Of a stretch of 64,000 nt of DNA, positions 35,040 to 45,059 are shown piece after piece (position 1 is the stretch's first letter; every line of letters starts with the position of its first letter). Source of the DNA: Martelella mediterranea (lineage in GTDB: Bacteria > Pseudomonadota > Alphaproteobacteria > Rhizobiales > Rhizobiaceae); NCBI GenBank assembly GCA_003001975.1, contig PVUG01000012.1:95951-159950 (forward strand), written 5' to 3'. The notes beneath the pieces are model-generated. The model did not search any database. It was not told the origin of the DNA and saw only the letters and a program-made list of their open reading frames with translations. Both the position numbers and the translations under genes were made by a program.

Positions 35040-36077
35040 TCAAAGCAGCATGGCCGTCATTTCCGTCGCGCCGTAGCCAAGTTCATAGGTTGCGGTGCCG
35101 GAAAAGGCGAGGCGGGCATAATCGCCGGCCGAAAAATAGCTGATGGCGGAAGCCGAATGGGTAAGCGGACTGCCACCGGTGGCAATTCCGCGCAGGATGA
35201 CGCAGTTTTCCGACCCGTTCTTTTCGAGGGACACCGTGTAATTGCCCGTGGCGGAGGCCGTGACGGTGAGGTTAACGGCATAATAGCCGCTTGTCGGAAA
35301 CATAAGCCGGTTGCCGCCGCCGGTGACAGCCCCACCCAGTGCAAATCCGCCTTCACCGACATGCAATGTGCCGAACCCACGGTTTGCCGGGCCGGTAATC
35401 AGGGTGGATCCGCTCGGGGCCGCCGCGCGGGCAAGCGGTCGCGACGGCATGACAACGGCGCCTTCGGGGGTGATCCGAAGCGCCTCGTACCAGCTTGCGC
35501 CGTCGGGACTGGTCTTGATCGCGAAATTGTCCGAGCCCGCAAGCCCCATTTCCGCCCGGCCCGACCAGCCCGTCTGGTAGAGCAGGGATGCCGTGTCGCC
35601 TGCCGTCGCCTTGTTGATTTTCAGTTGGTGCCCGCTGCCGGCGTTGTTGAAAAGCGTTGCGGGGGATGAAACCGAAAGCCGGTTTGTGGCATCGGCGGCG
35701 GCATTGATGCCGAGCATGGAAGCTGAGAGATCGGCCGGCAGCGGCGGGGAAACCCAGTCAGTGCCGTCGAAAATGCGCAAGGCGCTGTCTGCTGCAAACC
35801 AGGCAGACCAGCCGGTGACCGGTGTGATGAACTGCCAGTAACCGTCCTGAAAGATCGCAATCGCACCGGCATGTCCCGCCCATTCGCCGGTTGGCGCCTC
35901 CGTGACCAGATGGCAGGTTCCGTCATCGGGGCTTGCAGGCGGTGCAGTGCCGGCGCTGAGAACCGTGAGATGGACGATTGCATCGAGCCGCTGAAGCGCC
36001 TCGTTGTGGGTGACGTGTTTCTGGGCCTGTGCGGGCAGTATGAAGGGAAGGCCGAGTTTGGCCGTCTGATCCGACAT
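35040..36077 (-). CDS. DUF2793 phage-associated protein
   Basis: A 345-aa protein. Residues about 5-90 (TAKLGLPFILPAQAQKHVTHNEALQRLDAIVHLTVLS to GYWQFITPVTGWSAWFA) are the DUF2793 domain seen in phage tails and gene-transfer-agent clusters. The C-terminal third is beta-rich and Gly/Ser/Asn-rich (GGNRLMFPTSGYYAVNLTVTASATGNYTVSLEKNG), compatible with a fibre or receptor-binding trimer. AGGAG 6 nt upstream supports ATG 36077. No capsid, terminase or tail gene is nearby, so it is an orphan remnant or a domesticated protein. Confidence 0.82.
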   Translation of the reverse strand: MSDQTAKLGLPFILPAQAQKHVTHNEALQRLDAIVHLTVLSAGTAPPASPDDGTCHLVTEAPTGEWAGHAGAIAIFQDGYWQFITPVTGWSAWFAADSALRIFDGTDWVSPPLPADLSASMLGINAAADATNRLSVSSPATLFNNAGSGHQLKINKATAGDTASLLYQTGWSGRAEMGLAGSDNFAIKTSPDGASWYEALRITPEGAVVMPSRPLARAAAPSGSTLITGPANRGFGTLHVGEGGFALGGAVTGGGNRLMFPTSGYYAVNLTVTASATGNYTVSLEKNGSENCVILRGIATGGSPLTHSASAISYFSAGDYARLAFSGTATYELGYGATEMTAMLL

Positions 36078-36161
36078 GTTACACTCCTGTTGCGGGCCTG
36101 TGGCCTGATGGCTCAAGCCTAGCGCCGTCGGAGTGCGCGGGGAAAAAGGTGGGCGATGCCC

Positions 36162-37700
36162 CTATGCTGCGGTATTGACGCGTTCGGCCGCAGAGACCCT
36201 GTAGGCAATGGCCTCGCCGATATGCACCCGGCCGACTGTTGCCTTGCCGTCAAGATCGGCGATGGTGCGGGCAACCTTCAACACCCGGTGATAACCACGG
36301 GCAGAAAATCGCATCTTTTCGGCTGCTTCCCGCAAAAGCGCGAGCCCCGGCGCATCGGGTTCAGCAAGCTTCTCGATCACATTGGCCGAACAGCGGGCAT
36401 TGACGGTGGCCGGATCGCTTCCGAGCGCCGCAAAGCGTTCGCGCTGGGCCTGGCGGGCCCGGGCCACGCGGTTTGCCACGGCGGCGCTTGTCTCACCGGT
36501 GGCGCTGGCGCCGATGAGATCCATGGCGCTGACGGCCGGGACGTCGATGCGGATGTCGATCCGGTCCATCATCGGGCCGGAGATGCGGGCCTGGTAATCG
36601 GCGGCGCAGCGCGGTCCCCGTGCGCAGCTATGGCCGGGTTCGCCCGCCATGCCGCAGCGGCAGGGGTTCATGGCAGCGACGAGCTGGAAGGCGGCCGGAT
36701 AGGAGACTCGGTGATTGGCGCGCGCAATCACACACTCACCACTTTCCAGCGGCTGGCGCAGCGCATCGAGCACCTGCGGTGAAAATTCCGGCAGTTCGTC
36801 GAGAAACAGGACGCCGTGATGGGCAAGTGACGCTTCCCCCGGTCGCGCCTTGATGCCGCCGCCGACGAGTGACGCCATGCTGGCGGAATGATGCGGCGCG
36901 CGGAAAGGCCTGCGGTCGGACAGGCGCCCGCCCGAAAGCTTGCCCGCAATCGAATGCACCATCGACATGTCCAGAAGTTCCTGCGGCAAAAGCGGCGGCA
37001 GGATCGAAGGAAGACGCGCGGCCAGCATTGATTTGCCCGATCCCGGCGGGCCGACCATCAGCAGGTTGTGGCCACCGGCGGCCGCCACTTCAAGCGCGCG
37101 CTTGGCGCTTTCCTGCCCCTTGATTTCGGCAAGGTCCGGCAGGTTCCGGGCCGAGGCGCGGACGGCGGGGGCCGGGCGCGAAAGAACCTGTGTGCCCTTG
37201 AAATGATTGGCGATCGCAATCAGGCTTTTCGGTGCCAGAACATCAATGTCGCTTCCGGCCCATGCGGCTTCCGGCCCACAATCGGCCGGGCATATCAGCC
37301 CCTTGTCCTGTGCGTTTGCGGTGATGGCGGCCGGCAGCGCGCCGGCGACGGCGGCAATCGTGCCGTCGAGATTGAGCTCGCCGATGACGACGTAACCGGT
37401 CAACGCATCCGCCGGCACGGCGCCAAGAGCTGCCATCAGCCCCAGCGCAATGGCGAGATCGAAATGCGATCCCTCCTTCGGCAGGTCGGCAGGCGCGAGG
37501 TTGACGGTCACCCGTTTGGGCGGCAGGGCAAGCCCGGTGGCATGCAGGGCGGCCTGCACCCGCTCACGGCTTTCGGCGACCGCCTTGTCGGGCAGGCCGA
37601 CGATCTGCATGCCGATCTTGCCCGGCGCCACCATCACCTGAACATCGACCGGAACCCCCTCGATCCCCTGAAATGCAACCGTCTGTATTCTCGACACCAT
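36162..37700 (-). CDS. comM: Mg-chelatase-like AAA+ ATPase ComM
   Basis: A 512-aa cytoplasmic protein of the YifB/ComM family. An N-terminal Lon-protease-like domain (VSRIQTVAFQGIEGVPVDVQVMVAPG...KAVAESRERV) precedes an AAA+ module with Walker A GPPGSGKSM, Walker B GVLFLDELPEFS and the Mg-chelatase-type insert. C-terminal HVGEAIAYR-like block (GRVHIGEAIAYRVS) closes it. ComM is a hexameric helicase that drives branch migration of the D-loop during natural transformation. ATG 37700 gives the usual N terminus. It is not linked to other competence genes here. Confidence 0.93.
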   Translation of the reverse strand: MVSRIQTVAFQGIEGVPVDVQVMVAPGKIGMQIVGLPDKAVAESRERVQAALHATGLALPPKRVTVNLAPADLPKEGSHFDLAIALGLMAALGAVPADALTGYVVIGELNLDGTIAAVAGALPAAITANAQDKGLICPADCGPEAAWAGSDIDVLAPKSLIAIANHFKGTQVLSRPAPAVRASARNLPDLAEIKGQESAKRALEVAAAGGHNLLMVGPPGSGKSMLAARLPSILPPLLPQELLDMSMVHSIAGKLSGGRLSDRRPFRAPHHSASMASLVGGGIKARPGEASLAHHGVLFLDELPEFSPQVLDALRQPLESGECVIARANHRVSYPAAFQLVAAMNPCRCGMAGEPGHSCARGPRCAADYQARISGPMMDRIDIRIDVPAVSAMDLIGASATGETSAAVANRVARARQAQRERFAALGSDPATVNARCSANVIEKLAEPDAPGLALLREAAEKMRFSARGYHRVLKVARTIADLDGKATVGRVHIGEAIAYRVSAAERVNTAA

Positions 37701-37915
37701 GACAAGCCCCGCTCCGATCGGTGTTCGCTGAAAACGACATTTCGTCAAATCTTTTGGTTGTAAAGATTCCACAATGCGCGCATTAATGCAAGAACAAAAG
37801 AGGAACTTATCGGAGCGCTGGATGTCTCAATGTCATTGGGGATGGACATTTGCCGTGTTCGCACCGTAAACGATTCGAAACACAGGCTTGCCGGCAAGAT
37901 AAGGCGGAGATTGAA

Positions 37916-38248
37916 ATGGGACTGACAACCGAAGAACAGATCCTGATCGAACAGCGGATAACCAATGGCGCGAAATCGGCGGCTGCGGCCTATCTGCTCT
38001 GGTTTTTCGTCGGCTGGGCCGGCGCCCACCGGTTTTATCTCGGTCGGCCCGGCACCGCCGTTACCATGCTGCTGCTGAATGTCGTCGGCTGGCTGACACT
38101 GGTTTTCTTTATCGGTTTTCTGTTTCTGGCCATTTTCGGCATCTGGTGGCTGGTCGACCTGTTCCTGATCTCCGGCATGATCGAAGCCCAGAAGAACGAA
38201 CTGCGCACCTCACTCACGCAGCAGGCGCTGGTCGGGCAGACGAAATAG
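37916..38248 (+). CDS. TM2 domain protein
   Basis: A 110-aa membrane protein. ITNGAKSAAAAYLLWFFVGWAGAHRFYLGRPGTAVTMLLLNVVGWLTLVFFIGF (about 18-70) is the TM2 domain: two helices joined by the turn with GAHRFYLG. A further helix (AIFGIWWLVDLFLI) follows. The family is widespread and its function is not established. ATG 37916 has GGCGGAG upstream. Its stop is 4 bp from the convergent gshB stop. Confidence 0.87.
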   Translation: MGLTTEEQILIEQRITNGAKSAAAAYLLWFFVGWAGAHRFYLGRPGTAVTMLLLNVVGWLTLVFFIGFLFLAIFGIWWLVDLFLISGMIEAQKNELRTSLTQQALVGQTK

Positions 38249-38252
38249 CGTC

Positions 38253-39200
38253 TCAACCGCGTTTCTTCTCGATCGCGTCCCACATCAGCGCTGAAATATC
38301 CGCGCCGCCGAACTTCTGTACTTCGCGGATGCCGGTGGGCGAGGTGACGTTGATCTCGGTCATGTAGTCGCCGATGACGTCGATGCCGACGAGAATGAAG
38401 CCGCGTTCCTTCAACGCCGGGCCGATGCGGTCGCAGATTTCCTTCTCGCGCGCCGTCAGCTCGGAGGGTTCTGCGCGGCCGCCGACATGCATGTTGGAGC
38501 GGCTGTCGGTTTCGGCCGGCACACGGTTGATCGCGCCGGCGAATTCGCCATCAACGAGAATGATGCGCTTGTCGCCCTTGCGCACGGCCGGCAGGTAGGC
38601 CTGGGCGATATAGGGCTCGCGGAACATCTGCGCGAACATTTCCAGAAGCGAGGTGAAATTGCGGTCGTCGCGGGTGGAGTGGAACACGCCGGCGCCGCCG
38701 TTTCCGTAAAGCGGCTTCAGGATGATGTCGCCCATTTCCTCGCGGAACCGCGCAATCTCGCCTTCGTCCTTGGTAATCAGCGTCGGCGGCATCAGGTCGG
38801 CGAATTCGGTGACGAAAATCTTTTCCGGCGAATTGCGCACCCAGGCCGGATCGTTGACCACCAGCGTCTTCGGGTGGATGCGCTCCAAAAGATGGGTGGA
38901 GGTGATATAGGCCATGTCGAAGGGCGGGTCCTGGCGCAGCAGCACCACATCCATGGTCGAAAGGTCGACGCGTTCGGCCGCGCCGAGCGTATAATGGTCG
39001 CCCTCGACATCGCGCAGCGTCATCGGCTCGACGGCGGCGAAGACCTTGCCGTCGCGCAGGCTCAGCCGGTCGGGCGTGTAGTGAAACAGGTTATAGCCCC
39101 GGTTCTGGGCCTCCAGACACATGGCGAAGGTCGAATCGCCTGCAATCTTGACGGTGGAGATATGGTCCATCTGGACAGCGACGTTTTTGATTGCGGCCAT
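38253..39200 (-). CDS. gshB: Glutathione synthetase
   Basis: A 315-aa ATP-grasp enzyme that joins gamma-glutamylcysteine and glycine. [31 protein letters not shown] is the N-terminal domain. [28 protein letters not shown] and [19 protein letters not shown] contain the ATP-binding Lys and flexible loop. [21 protein letters not shown] is the C-terminal metal-binding block (Asp/Glu/Asn). In other Rhizobiales gshB lies right after rsmI-yraN; here the ugp genes lie between them. Confidence 0.96.
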   Translation of the reverse strand: MAAIKNVAVQMDHISTVKIAGDSTFAMCLEAQNRGYNLFHYTPDRLSLRDGKVFAAVEPMTLRDVEGDHYTLGAAERVDLSTMDVVLLRQDPPFDMAYITSTHLLERIHPKTLVVNDPAWVRNSPEKIFVTEFADLMPPTLITKDEGEIARFREEMGDIILKPLYGNGGAGVFHSTRDDRNFTSLLEMFAQMFREPYIAQAYLPAVRKGDKRIILVDGEFAGAINRVPAETDSRSNMHVGGRAEPSELTAREKEICDRIGPALKERGFILVGIDVIGDYMTEINVTSPTGIREVQKFGGADISALMWDAIEKKRG

Positions 39201-39276
39201 GAAACTGGAGCCCCCGATATGGTTTGAAGCGCCACGATATGTAGTCATCGCGGTGCGGCTTGGCAATCGTTCCCGA

Positions 39277-40290
39277 TCAGGAGCGGACGCCGGCGACAGT
39301 GCAGATCAGCAGGTCGTGGTCCGACAGGGGCTTGCCGTCGGTATCAAGAGCATCGATGACACGGCTTTCGGAAATGTCCAGCCCACGGGACAGGAACCAG
39401 TCGAGCTTCATCGGCTTCGGGTGCTGTTCCGAGATCAGGCTCGGCCGTGTTGTCATCCGGTCCGCCGGTCCGCCGTGGCGCTCATAACCTTTGTCTGCGG
39501 CAAGCGAAAACAGTGTCTCGACGTCCGGGTCGTCGCCGCTGCGGTTGACGGTGTTGAGATCGCCGCCGATCAGCACCGGAAGGCCGGAAAAATGCCAGTC
39601 GACAAGCGCGAAGATATCGGCCATCTGCCGTTCGCGAAGCGCAATGTCGCCATGGCTTTCCAGATGGGTCGACAGCGCGACGAGGGGCCCTTGCGCCGTT
39701 TCGATCTGTGCACCGATGGCCATGCGCGCGCCGATGCGCGGCTGGTCCTTGTCGCGGCTGAACCAGATCGGGTCGCCGGAAAGCGGCAGCATGAACGGGC
39801 TGACAAGCGGCGTACGGGCAAGCAGCGCATTGCCATGAAAGCCCCTGGCGTTGAAATCGTCAGTGCAGAAGGGTCGCTCTGCGGCATTGCCGAGACCGAG
39901 TTCGATGAACTCGACGCCATAGGCATAGGCCATGGCCAGATCGCCGGCGATTTCTGCGGTCGGGTGGCGCTGGGCTGTGCGCGCCATGCCGTTGTCCATT
40001 TCCGAAAGCATCACCACGGCGGCGTTTTCCGCAGCAAGCCTTGAAGCGCTTTCATGCGGGAAAAGACCGCGCTGCAGGTTCCAGGCGGCGGCCGTAAAGG
40101 GAAAGGCAAGCGGCATGTCCCTGTCCGGCCTGCCGCCGGTCTCGATCGTGTGCAGGCATCCAAGCTCCTGCTGCAGCCGGTCATGGATGTGGTTTGCCTT
40201 CTCAAGGCCTGAGATACGCGCGCGCTCGGCGCGTCCGGGCGCATCGAGTGCGGGGACACAATCGGTAAAGAGTTCTGGCATGGGTCGCAT
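39277..40290 (-). CDS. Endonuclease/exonuclease/phosphatase-fold protein of the ugp operon
   Basis: A 337-aa DNase I/sphingomyelinase-fold (EEP) protein. [18 protein letters not shown] begins the core; LSEMDNG carries the metal-binding Glu, [11 protein letters not shown] the Asp/Asn pair, LDWFLSRG and PLSDHDLLI the C-terminal Asp-His. No signal peptide is present, so it acts in the cytoplasm. It follows ugpC with no gap (ATG 40290 lies 3 nt after the ugpC stop; an in-frame TTG is at 40296). A role in hydrolysing imported phosphodiesters such as glycerophosphodiesters is a reasonable guess; direct evidence is absent. Confidence 0.84.
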   Translation of the reverse strand: MRPMPELFTDCVPALDAPGRAERARISGLEKANHIHDRLQQELGCLHTIETGGRPDRDMPLAFPFTAAAWNLQRGLFPHESASRLAAENAAVVMLSEMDNGMARTAQRHPTAEIAGDLAMAYAYGVEFIELGLGNAAERPFCTDDFNARGFHGNALLARTPLVSPFMLPLSGDPIWFSRDKDQPRIGARMAIGAQIETAQGPLVALSTHLESHGDIALRERQMADIFALVDWHFSGLPVLIGGDLNTVNRSGDDPDVETLFSLAADKGYERHGGPADRMTTRPSLISEQHPKPMKLDWFLSRGLDISESRVIDALDTDGKPLSDHDLLICTVAGVRS

Positions 40291-40292
40291 TT

Positions 40293-41372
40293 TCAAGCTT
40301 CAGCCGGTGCGCTCCGGGAATGGACCCGCTTGCCGGTTTCGCCATCATAGAAATGCAGCCTGTCCGGATCAATTGAAAAGCGCATCTCCTCACCCAGCGG
40401 AATGGCGGGCGACAGGGCCGCCGTCAGTTTCTGTTCGCCGATCAGGCAATGGGCAAGGCGGGTGGCCCCCAACTCCTCGATATAGTCGAGCTTTGCCGTG
40501 ATCGTGTGCGCGGAAGGCTGGTCGGCGACCTGCAGGTCCTCGGCGCGGATGCCGACGGTCAGCGGGCCGGAAACCGGCAGGTCGCGCGTCATGTTCAGCA
40601 CATTGTAGCCAAGCGCGAGCCGGTCATCGTTAAGCTCTGCGGAAAGCAGGTTCATCGCGGGTGAACCGATGAAATTGGCAACAAAGGTGGAGGCCGGCTT
40701 GTGGTAGACGTCGAGCGGCGTGCCGATCTGCTCTATGCGCCCGGCATTCAGCACCACGAGGCGGTCGGCCAGCGTCATCGCCTCGAGCTGGTCATGGGTG
40801 ACATAGATCGAGGTGGTGCCGAGGCGCTTTTGCAGATGCTTGATCTCGCCGCGCATGGAAACGCGCAGCTTGGCATCGAGGTTTGACAGCGGCTCGTCAA
40901 ACAGGAAAGCGGCGGGCTTGCGCACGATGGCGCGCCCCATGGCCACACGCTGACGCTGGCCGCCGGAAAGCGCACGCGGCTTGCGCTCCAGATAAGGCTC
41001 CAGCTCCAGCATGCGCGCGGCTTCCTTCACCCGCGCGTCGATTTCGGCCTTGGGAGTCCCCCGGTTTTTCAGGCCATAGGCGAGATTGTTATAGACCGTC
41101 ATATGCGGATAGAGCGCGTAGTTCTGGAACACCATGGCGATGTCGCGCTCGGCCGGTTCGACATTGTTGACCTGCCTGTCTCCGATCAGGGCAATGCCTT
41201 CGCTGATGGTTTCCAGTCCGGCGACCATACGCAAAAGGGTCGACTTGCCGCATCCCGACGGACCAACCAGAACGATCAGCTCTCCATCGGCTATGTCGAG
41301 ATTGATATCGCAGACGGCTCTGGTGCCGCCGACATAGGTTTTTGCGACATTTTGAAGCGAAATTGACGCCAT
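40293..41372 (-). CDS. ugpC: sn-Glycerol-3-phosphate ABC transporter ATPase
   Basis: A 359-aa MalK-type ATPase. Walker [10 protein letters not shown] (37-45), signature LSGGQRQR, Walker [13 protein letters not shown] and switch-His [10 protein letters not shown] are all intact, followed by the regulatory OB-type domain ([14 protein letters not shown]...[20 protein letters not shown]). It drives uptake through UgpAE and lies 3 nt after ugpE. The UgpC name rests on operon context; MalK-family ATPases are interchangeable in sequence. Confidence 0.93.
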   Translation of the reverse strand: MASISLQNVAKTYVGGTRAVCDINLDIADGELIVLVGPSGCGKSTLLRMVAGLETISEGIALIGDRQVNNVEPAERDIAMVFQNYALYPHMTVYNNLAYGLKNRGTPKAEIDARVKEAARMLELEPYLERKPRALSGGQRQRVAMGRAIVRKPAAFLFDEPLSNLDAKLRVSMRGEIKHLQKRLGTTSIYVTHDQLEAMTLADRLVVLNAGRIEQIGTPLDVYHKPASTFVANFIGSPAMNLLSAELNDDRLALGYNVLNMTRDLPVSGPLTVGIRAEDLQVADQPSAHTITAKLDYIEELGATRLAHCLIGEQKLTAALSPAIPLGEEMRFSIDPDRLHFYDGETGKRVHSRSAPAEA

Positions 41373-41375
41373 TGA

Positions 41376-42224
41376 TTATTTCTCCGTCTCGATGAGGCCC
41401 CGGACAAAGAGCTTCTGCATGAATATGACGACCAGAACCGGGGGAAGCATTGCAAGGGTGACGGCGGCCATGACCAGATGCCAGCGCGGTTCGGCATCAA
41501 CGGCATCGGACATGCGCTTGATTCCCATCACGATCGTGTAGAACCGCTCGTCCGTGGTCACCAGAAGCGGCCAGAGATACTGGTTCCAGCCAAAGATGAA
41601 GAGGATGACGAACAAGGCGGCGATGTTCGTGACCGAGAGCGGCAGCAGAATGTCCTTGAAGAACTTCATCGGCCCGGCGCCGTCGATGCGCGCCGCCTCG
41701 GTCAGTTCGTCCGGCATGGTCAGGAAAACCTGGCGAAACAGGAATGTCGCGGTGGCCGAGGCGATCAGTGGAATGGCAAGACCCGCATAGGAGTTCAGCA
41801 TGCCAAGATCGGCAACCACCTTGAATGTCGGCATGATGCGAACCTCGACCGGCAACATCAGCGTGATGAAGATCAGCCAGAACGCCAACATGCGGAAACG
41901 AAAGCGGAAATAGACGATCGCGAAGGCGGATGTGATCGAGATGGCGATTTTTCCGATTGCGACGATCAGTGCCATGACCAGACTGTTGAACAGCATCAGG
42001 GCGATTGGCGGTGTGCCTGAATTGTTGATGCCGGAAAACAGAACGGCTTTGTAGTTTTCGAGCAGATGGGTGCTCGGCAAAAGCGGGATCATACCGGACA
42101 GGAAGTCGCCGGAGGCGTGGGTCGATGCGACAATGGCGATATAGACCGGGAAGGCAACGACCAGCAGGCCAAGCAGCAGAACAGCGTGGGCGAGAACATC
42201 GAGCCAGCGTTTGTTTTCAACCAT
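41376..42224 (-). CDS. ugpE: sn-Glycerol-3-phosphate ABC transporter permease UgpE
   Basis: A 282-aa carbohydrate-type permease with six membrane helices. HASGDFLSGMIPLLPSTHLLENYKAVL is the periplasmic region after helix 1 and EAARIDGAGPMKFFKDILLPLS the EAA loop that contacts the ATPase. It lies 11 bp after ugpA and 3 bp before ugpC in one operon. Confidence 0.92.
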   Translation of the reverse strand: MVENKRWLDVLAHAVLLLGLLVVAFPVYIAIVASTHASGDFLSGMIPLLPSTHLLENYKAVLFSGINNSGTPPIALMLFNSLVMALIVAIGKIAISITSAFAIVYFRFRFRMLAFWLIFITLMLPVEVRIMPTFKVVADLGMLNSYAGLAIPLIASATATFLFRQVFLTMPDELTEAARIDGAGPMKFFKDILLPLSVTNIAALFVILFIFGWNQYLWPLLVTTDERFYTIVMGIKRMSDAVDAEPRWHLVMAAVTLAMLPPVLVVIFMQKLFVRGLIETEK

Positions 42225-42235
42225 GATGCTTTTCC

Positions 42236-43120
42236 TCAGTATTCGACGCGGCGCTCGATGAAGCGGAACTGGAACACCGTGAGCGCGATAACGATCAGCA
42301 TCAAAATGACGGACTGCGCGGCGGAAGACCCGAGATTGAGACCGATATAGCCGTCCTGATACACTTTATAGACCAGAATATTGGTCGCCTGTGCCGGTCC
42401 GCCCGATGTCGTGGCGTCGATAACGCCAAAGGTATCGAACATGGTGTAGACCACGTTGACGACCATCAGGAAAAACGTGGTGGGAGACAGTAGGGGAAAG
42501 GTAATGGTCCAGAAGCGCTTGAACGGTCCCGCCCCGTCGATTGCCGCCGCTTCGCGCAGCGATGTCGGTATCGATTGAAGCCCGGCCAGAAAAAACAGGA
42601 AATTGTAACTGACCTGCTTCCAGCTCGCCGCGATCACCACAAGGATCATGGCGTCGGTTGCGGAAGCTGTCTGGCTGAAGTCATAACCGATCTGCTTGAG
42701 CAGGTAGGGCAGCACGCCGAGCGTGGGATTGAAAATGAACCACCACAGGACACCGGCCACGGCAGGCGCCACCGCATAGGGCCAGACAAGAAGCGTGGTG
42801 TAGGCCTGCGCAGATTTGACCAGTCTGTCGACAGCCACGGCAAAGATCAGCGCCAGCCCCATGGAAAGAGCCGCCACGGACAGGGCAAAGACAACCGTGA
42901 CCTTTGCCGAATTGAGGTAGACCGGGTCATGAAAGAGACGGCTGTAGTTGGCCAGACCGACAAAGGTGGTTTTGAAGCCGAAGGCGTCTTCGCGCAGAAA
43001 GGACTGTCGCACCGCCTGGCCCGCAGGCCACAGAAAGAACACGGCGGTGATTGCCAATTGCGGCGACAGCAGCAGGTAGGGCAGGATCGGATTGCGGAAA
43101 ATCGTGCGTTTTGTCGTCAT
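42236..43120 (-). CDS. ugpA: sn-Glycerol-3-phosphate ABC transporter permease UgpA
   Basis: A 294-aa MalF-type permease with six helices. [31 protein letters not shown] is the first helix region; [32 protein letters not shown] is typical for UgpA, and [31 protein letters not shown] is the EAA loop. It follows ugpB by 101 bp. Confidence 0.92.
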   Translation of the reverse strand: MTTKRTIFRNPILPYLLLSPQLAITAVFFLWPAGQAVRQSFLREDAFGFKTTFVGLANYSRLFHDPVYLNSAKVTVVFALSVAALSMGLALIFAVAVDRLVKSAQAYTTLLVWPYAVAPAVAGVLWWFIFNPTLGVLPYLLKQIGYDFSQTASATDAMILVVIAASWKQVSYNFLFFLAGLQSIPTSLREAAAIDGAGPFKRFWTITFPLLSPTTFFLMVVNVVYTMFDTFGVIDATTSGGPAQATNILVYKVYQDGYIGLNLGSSAAQSVILMLIVIALTVFQFRFIERRVEY

Positions 43121-43221
43121 GGCGGGCTTTTTTCAAAAACGCTGACCTGCATTCAGGTAAGCGGATAGAAGAAGGTCCGCGCAGTCTTGCGCGGACCCAT
43201 GTGTTTCCGTGACCGTCGGGA

Positions 43222-44541
43222 TTACTGATTGGCGTCCTGGAAATCGACGAGCAGTGCATTGCCGCGCGACACAACGCTGTCGAGTGCGCCCTGGGCGTCC
43301 TTGCTGTCGTTGAGCAGGGCCTCGAATTCCTCATCGATGATGTTGCGGATCTGAACATAGTTGCCGAAACGAAGTCCCTTCGAATTGGCCGTCGGCGGGT
43401 TCAGCGTGATTTCCTTGATGCCGACATCGGCACCCGGATTGGCTTCATAGTAACCCTGCTGTTTGCCGAGGTCATAAGCAGCGGCGGTGATCGGCAGGTA
43501 ACCGGAGAACTGGTGCCAGTCGGCCTGAACTTCCGGCGACGAGAGATAGGAGAAGAAATCGGCAACGCCTTCGTAGACGGCGTCATCCTTCTGTCCCTGA
43601 AGAACCCAGAGTGTTGCGCCGCCGATGATCGTATTCTGCGGAGCGCCATCGACATCGTCGTAATAGGGCAGCATGCCGAAACCGACGTCGAAATCCTTGG
43701 CGTTGGCCATAACGCCAGCGCGGGACGCCGAAGAGTTCATCATCATCGCGCAATTCTGCGAGTAAAACAGCGGCTGTGCGTCGTCGCCGCCGACAGGCCC
43801 GGCGTATTTATAAAGGCCTTCGTCAGCCCATTTCTTGAGATTGCCCCAGTGCTTGACCTGAACCGGACCGTTCATGGTCAGGCGCGCATCAAGGCCGCCA
43901 AAGCCGTTTTCCTCGGTGCCGAGCGGTACATTGTGCCATGCGGAGAGGTTTTCTGTCTGGATCCAGGAAACCCAGCCCGTGGTGAAGCCGCATTCTGCAG
44001 CGCCGCTTTCGACGATCTTCTTTGAAAACGCTTCCATGTCCGCCCAGGTCTTGGGCGGCGTGTTCGGGTCGAGGCCGGCCTCTTCGAAGACATCCTTGTT
44101 ATAATAGAGGATCGGCGTGGAAGAGTTGAAGGGCATCGACAGCATGTTGCCGTCGGTATCGGTATAGTAGCCGACGACAGCGGGCAGGAAGGCGGACGGA
44201 TCGAATGCCTCGCCGGTTTTGTCCATCAGTTCGTAGACCGGATAGATCGCGCCCTTGGCAGCCATCATCGTGCCCGTGCCAACTTCGTAAACCTGAACGA
44301 TAGCGGGCTGCTGACCGGCGCGGAAAGCGGCGATCGCGGAGTTCATGGTCTCGGCGTAGCCGCCCTTGTAGGATGCGACGACCTCATATTCGTCCTGCGA
44401 GGCATTGTAGCCGGCGACGATCTCATCGACCTTCTTGCCGAGTTCACCGCCCATGGCGTGCCACCACGGAACCTGCGTAGCGGCCAGGGCCGTCGAGGTG
44501 GAAAGACCGGCGAAAATCGCCGCCAGAACAAATTTCTTCAT
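43222..44541 (-). CDS. ugpB: sn-Glycerol-3-phosphate-binding protein UgpB
   Basis: A 439-aa periplasmic binding protein with a signal peptide (MKKFVLAAIFAGLSTSTALA, cut near residue 20). WWHAMGGELGKKVDEIVAGYNASQ at the mature N terminus and QVYEVGTGTMMAAKGAIYPVYELM are diagnostic of the UgpB group. It binds glycerol 3-phosphate or glycerophosphodiesters. The start is the ATG at 44541; the frame extends two codons further. It is the first gene of ugpBAEC; a weak Pho-box-like sequence lies upstream at 44634-44651. Confidence 0.94.
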   Translation of the reverse strand: MKKFVLAAIFAGLSTSTALAATQVPWWHAMGGELGKKVDEIVAGYNASQDEYEVVASYKGGYAETMNSAIAAFRAGQQPAIVQVYEVGTGTMMAAKGAIYPVYELMDKTGEAFDPSAFLPAVVGYYTDTDGNMLSMPFNSSTPILYYNKDVFEEAGLDPNTPPKTWADMEAFSKKIVESGAAECGFTTGWVSWIQTENLSAWHNVPLGTEENGFGGLDARLTMNGPVQVKHWGNLKKWADEGLYKYAGPVGGDDAQPLFYSQNCAMMMNSSASRAGVMANAKDFDVGFGMLPYYDDVDGAPQNTIIGGATLWVLQGQKDDAVYEGVADFFSYLSSPEVQADWHQFSGYLPITAAAYDLGKQQGYYEANPGADVGIKEITLNPPTANSKGLRFGNYVQIRNIIDEEFEALLNDSKDAQGALDSVVSRGNALLVDFQDANQ

Positions 44542-44633
44542 CGTCAAAATCCCCGTTCAAATAGGTTTGAAATCATCGCTCGGGATGATGGATCGGACCT
44601 ATTGCGGTTGCGTGACGCCTGAACGAAGGATTT

Positions 44634-44651
44634 GTTTCAGATTTGTAAAAC
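44634..44651 (-). promoter_or_regulatory. Weak Pho-box-like sequence upstream of ugpB
   Basis: GTTTTAC-AAAT-CTGAAAC on the minus strand has the 7-4-7 spacing of PhoB boxes (two CTGTCAC-like repeats) but only partial base matches. It is about 93 nt upstream of ugpB. ugp operons are usually PhoB-controlled, hence the note. Confidence 0.3.
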
Positions 44652-44696
44652 CGGATATGCGCGGAGGTTCACTTGCGCATTCTCAATGCCGTATTG

Positions 44697-45059
44697 TCAG
44701 AATGCGTCCGGGAAGTGCAGGGGCAGGCGGCCGGGCAGGCAGGCGATGATGTCGTAGCGCTGCGACAGACGATGGGCATCGGCCTGCCGCGAAAGCCAGA
44801 TATCGGACGCTGAACGAATGCGCCTTTGGGCGGACGCTGTCACGGCATCGATGGCCAGTTGCTCGCTTCTGCGCGCCTTGACCTCGACGAAAATGGCCAG
44901 GTCGCCCTTGCGGGCGACGATGTCGATCTCGCCGGCATGGCATTTGAAACGCGTGGCCCGGATGCGATAGCCCTTCAGACGCAGATAAAAGGCGGCAAGG
45001 CGTTCGGCGCGCCGTCCGCGCCGTTCCGCGCTGCGCTTCTTGTCGGCCTCACGCGCCAT
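44697..45059 (-). CDS. yraN: YraN/UPF0102 nuclease-fold protein
   Basis: A 120-aa protein of the UPF0102 family, a restriction-endonuclease-like fold: RRGRRAERLAAFYLRLKGYRIRATRFKCHAGEIDIVARKGDLAIFVEVKAR contains the E-IDIVA-EVKA pattern of PD-(D/E)XK nucleases. The biological substrate is unknown; a role in recombination or Holliday junction handling has been suggested for relatives. It overlaps rsmI by 11 nt. Confidence 0.92.
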   Translation of the reverse strand: MAREADKKRSAERRGRRAERLAAFYLRLKGYRIRATRFKCHAGEIDIVARKGDLAIFVEVKARRSEQLAIDAVTASAQRRIRSASDIWLSRQADAHRLSQRYDIIACLPGRLPLHFPDAF

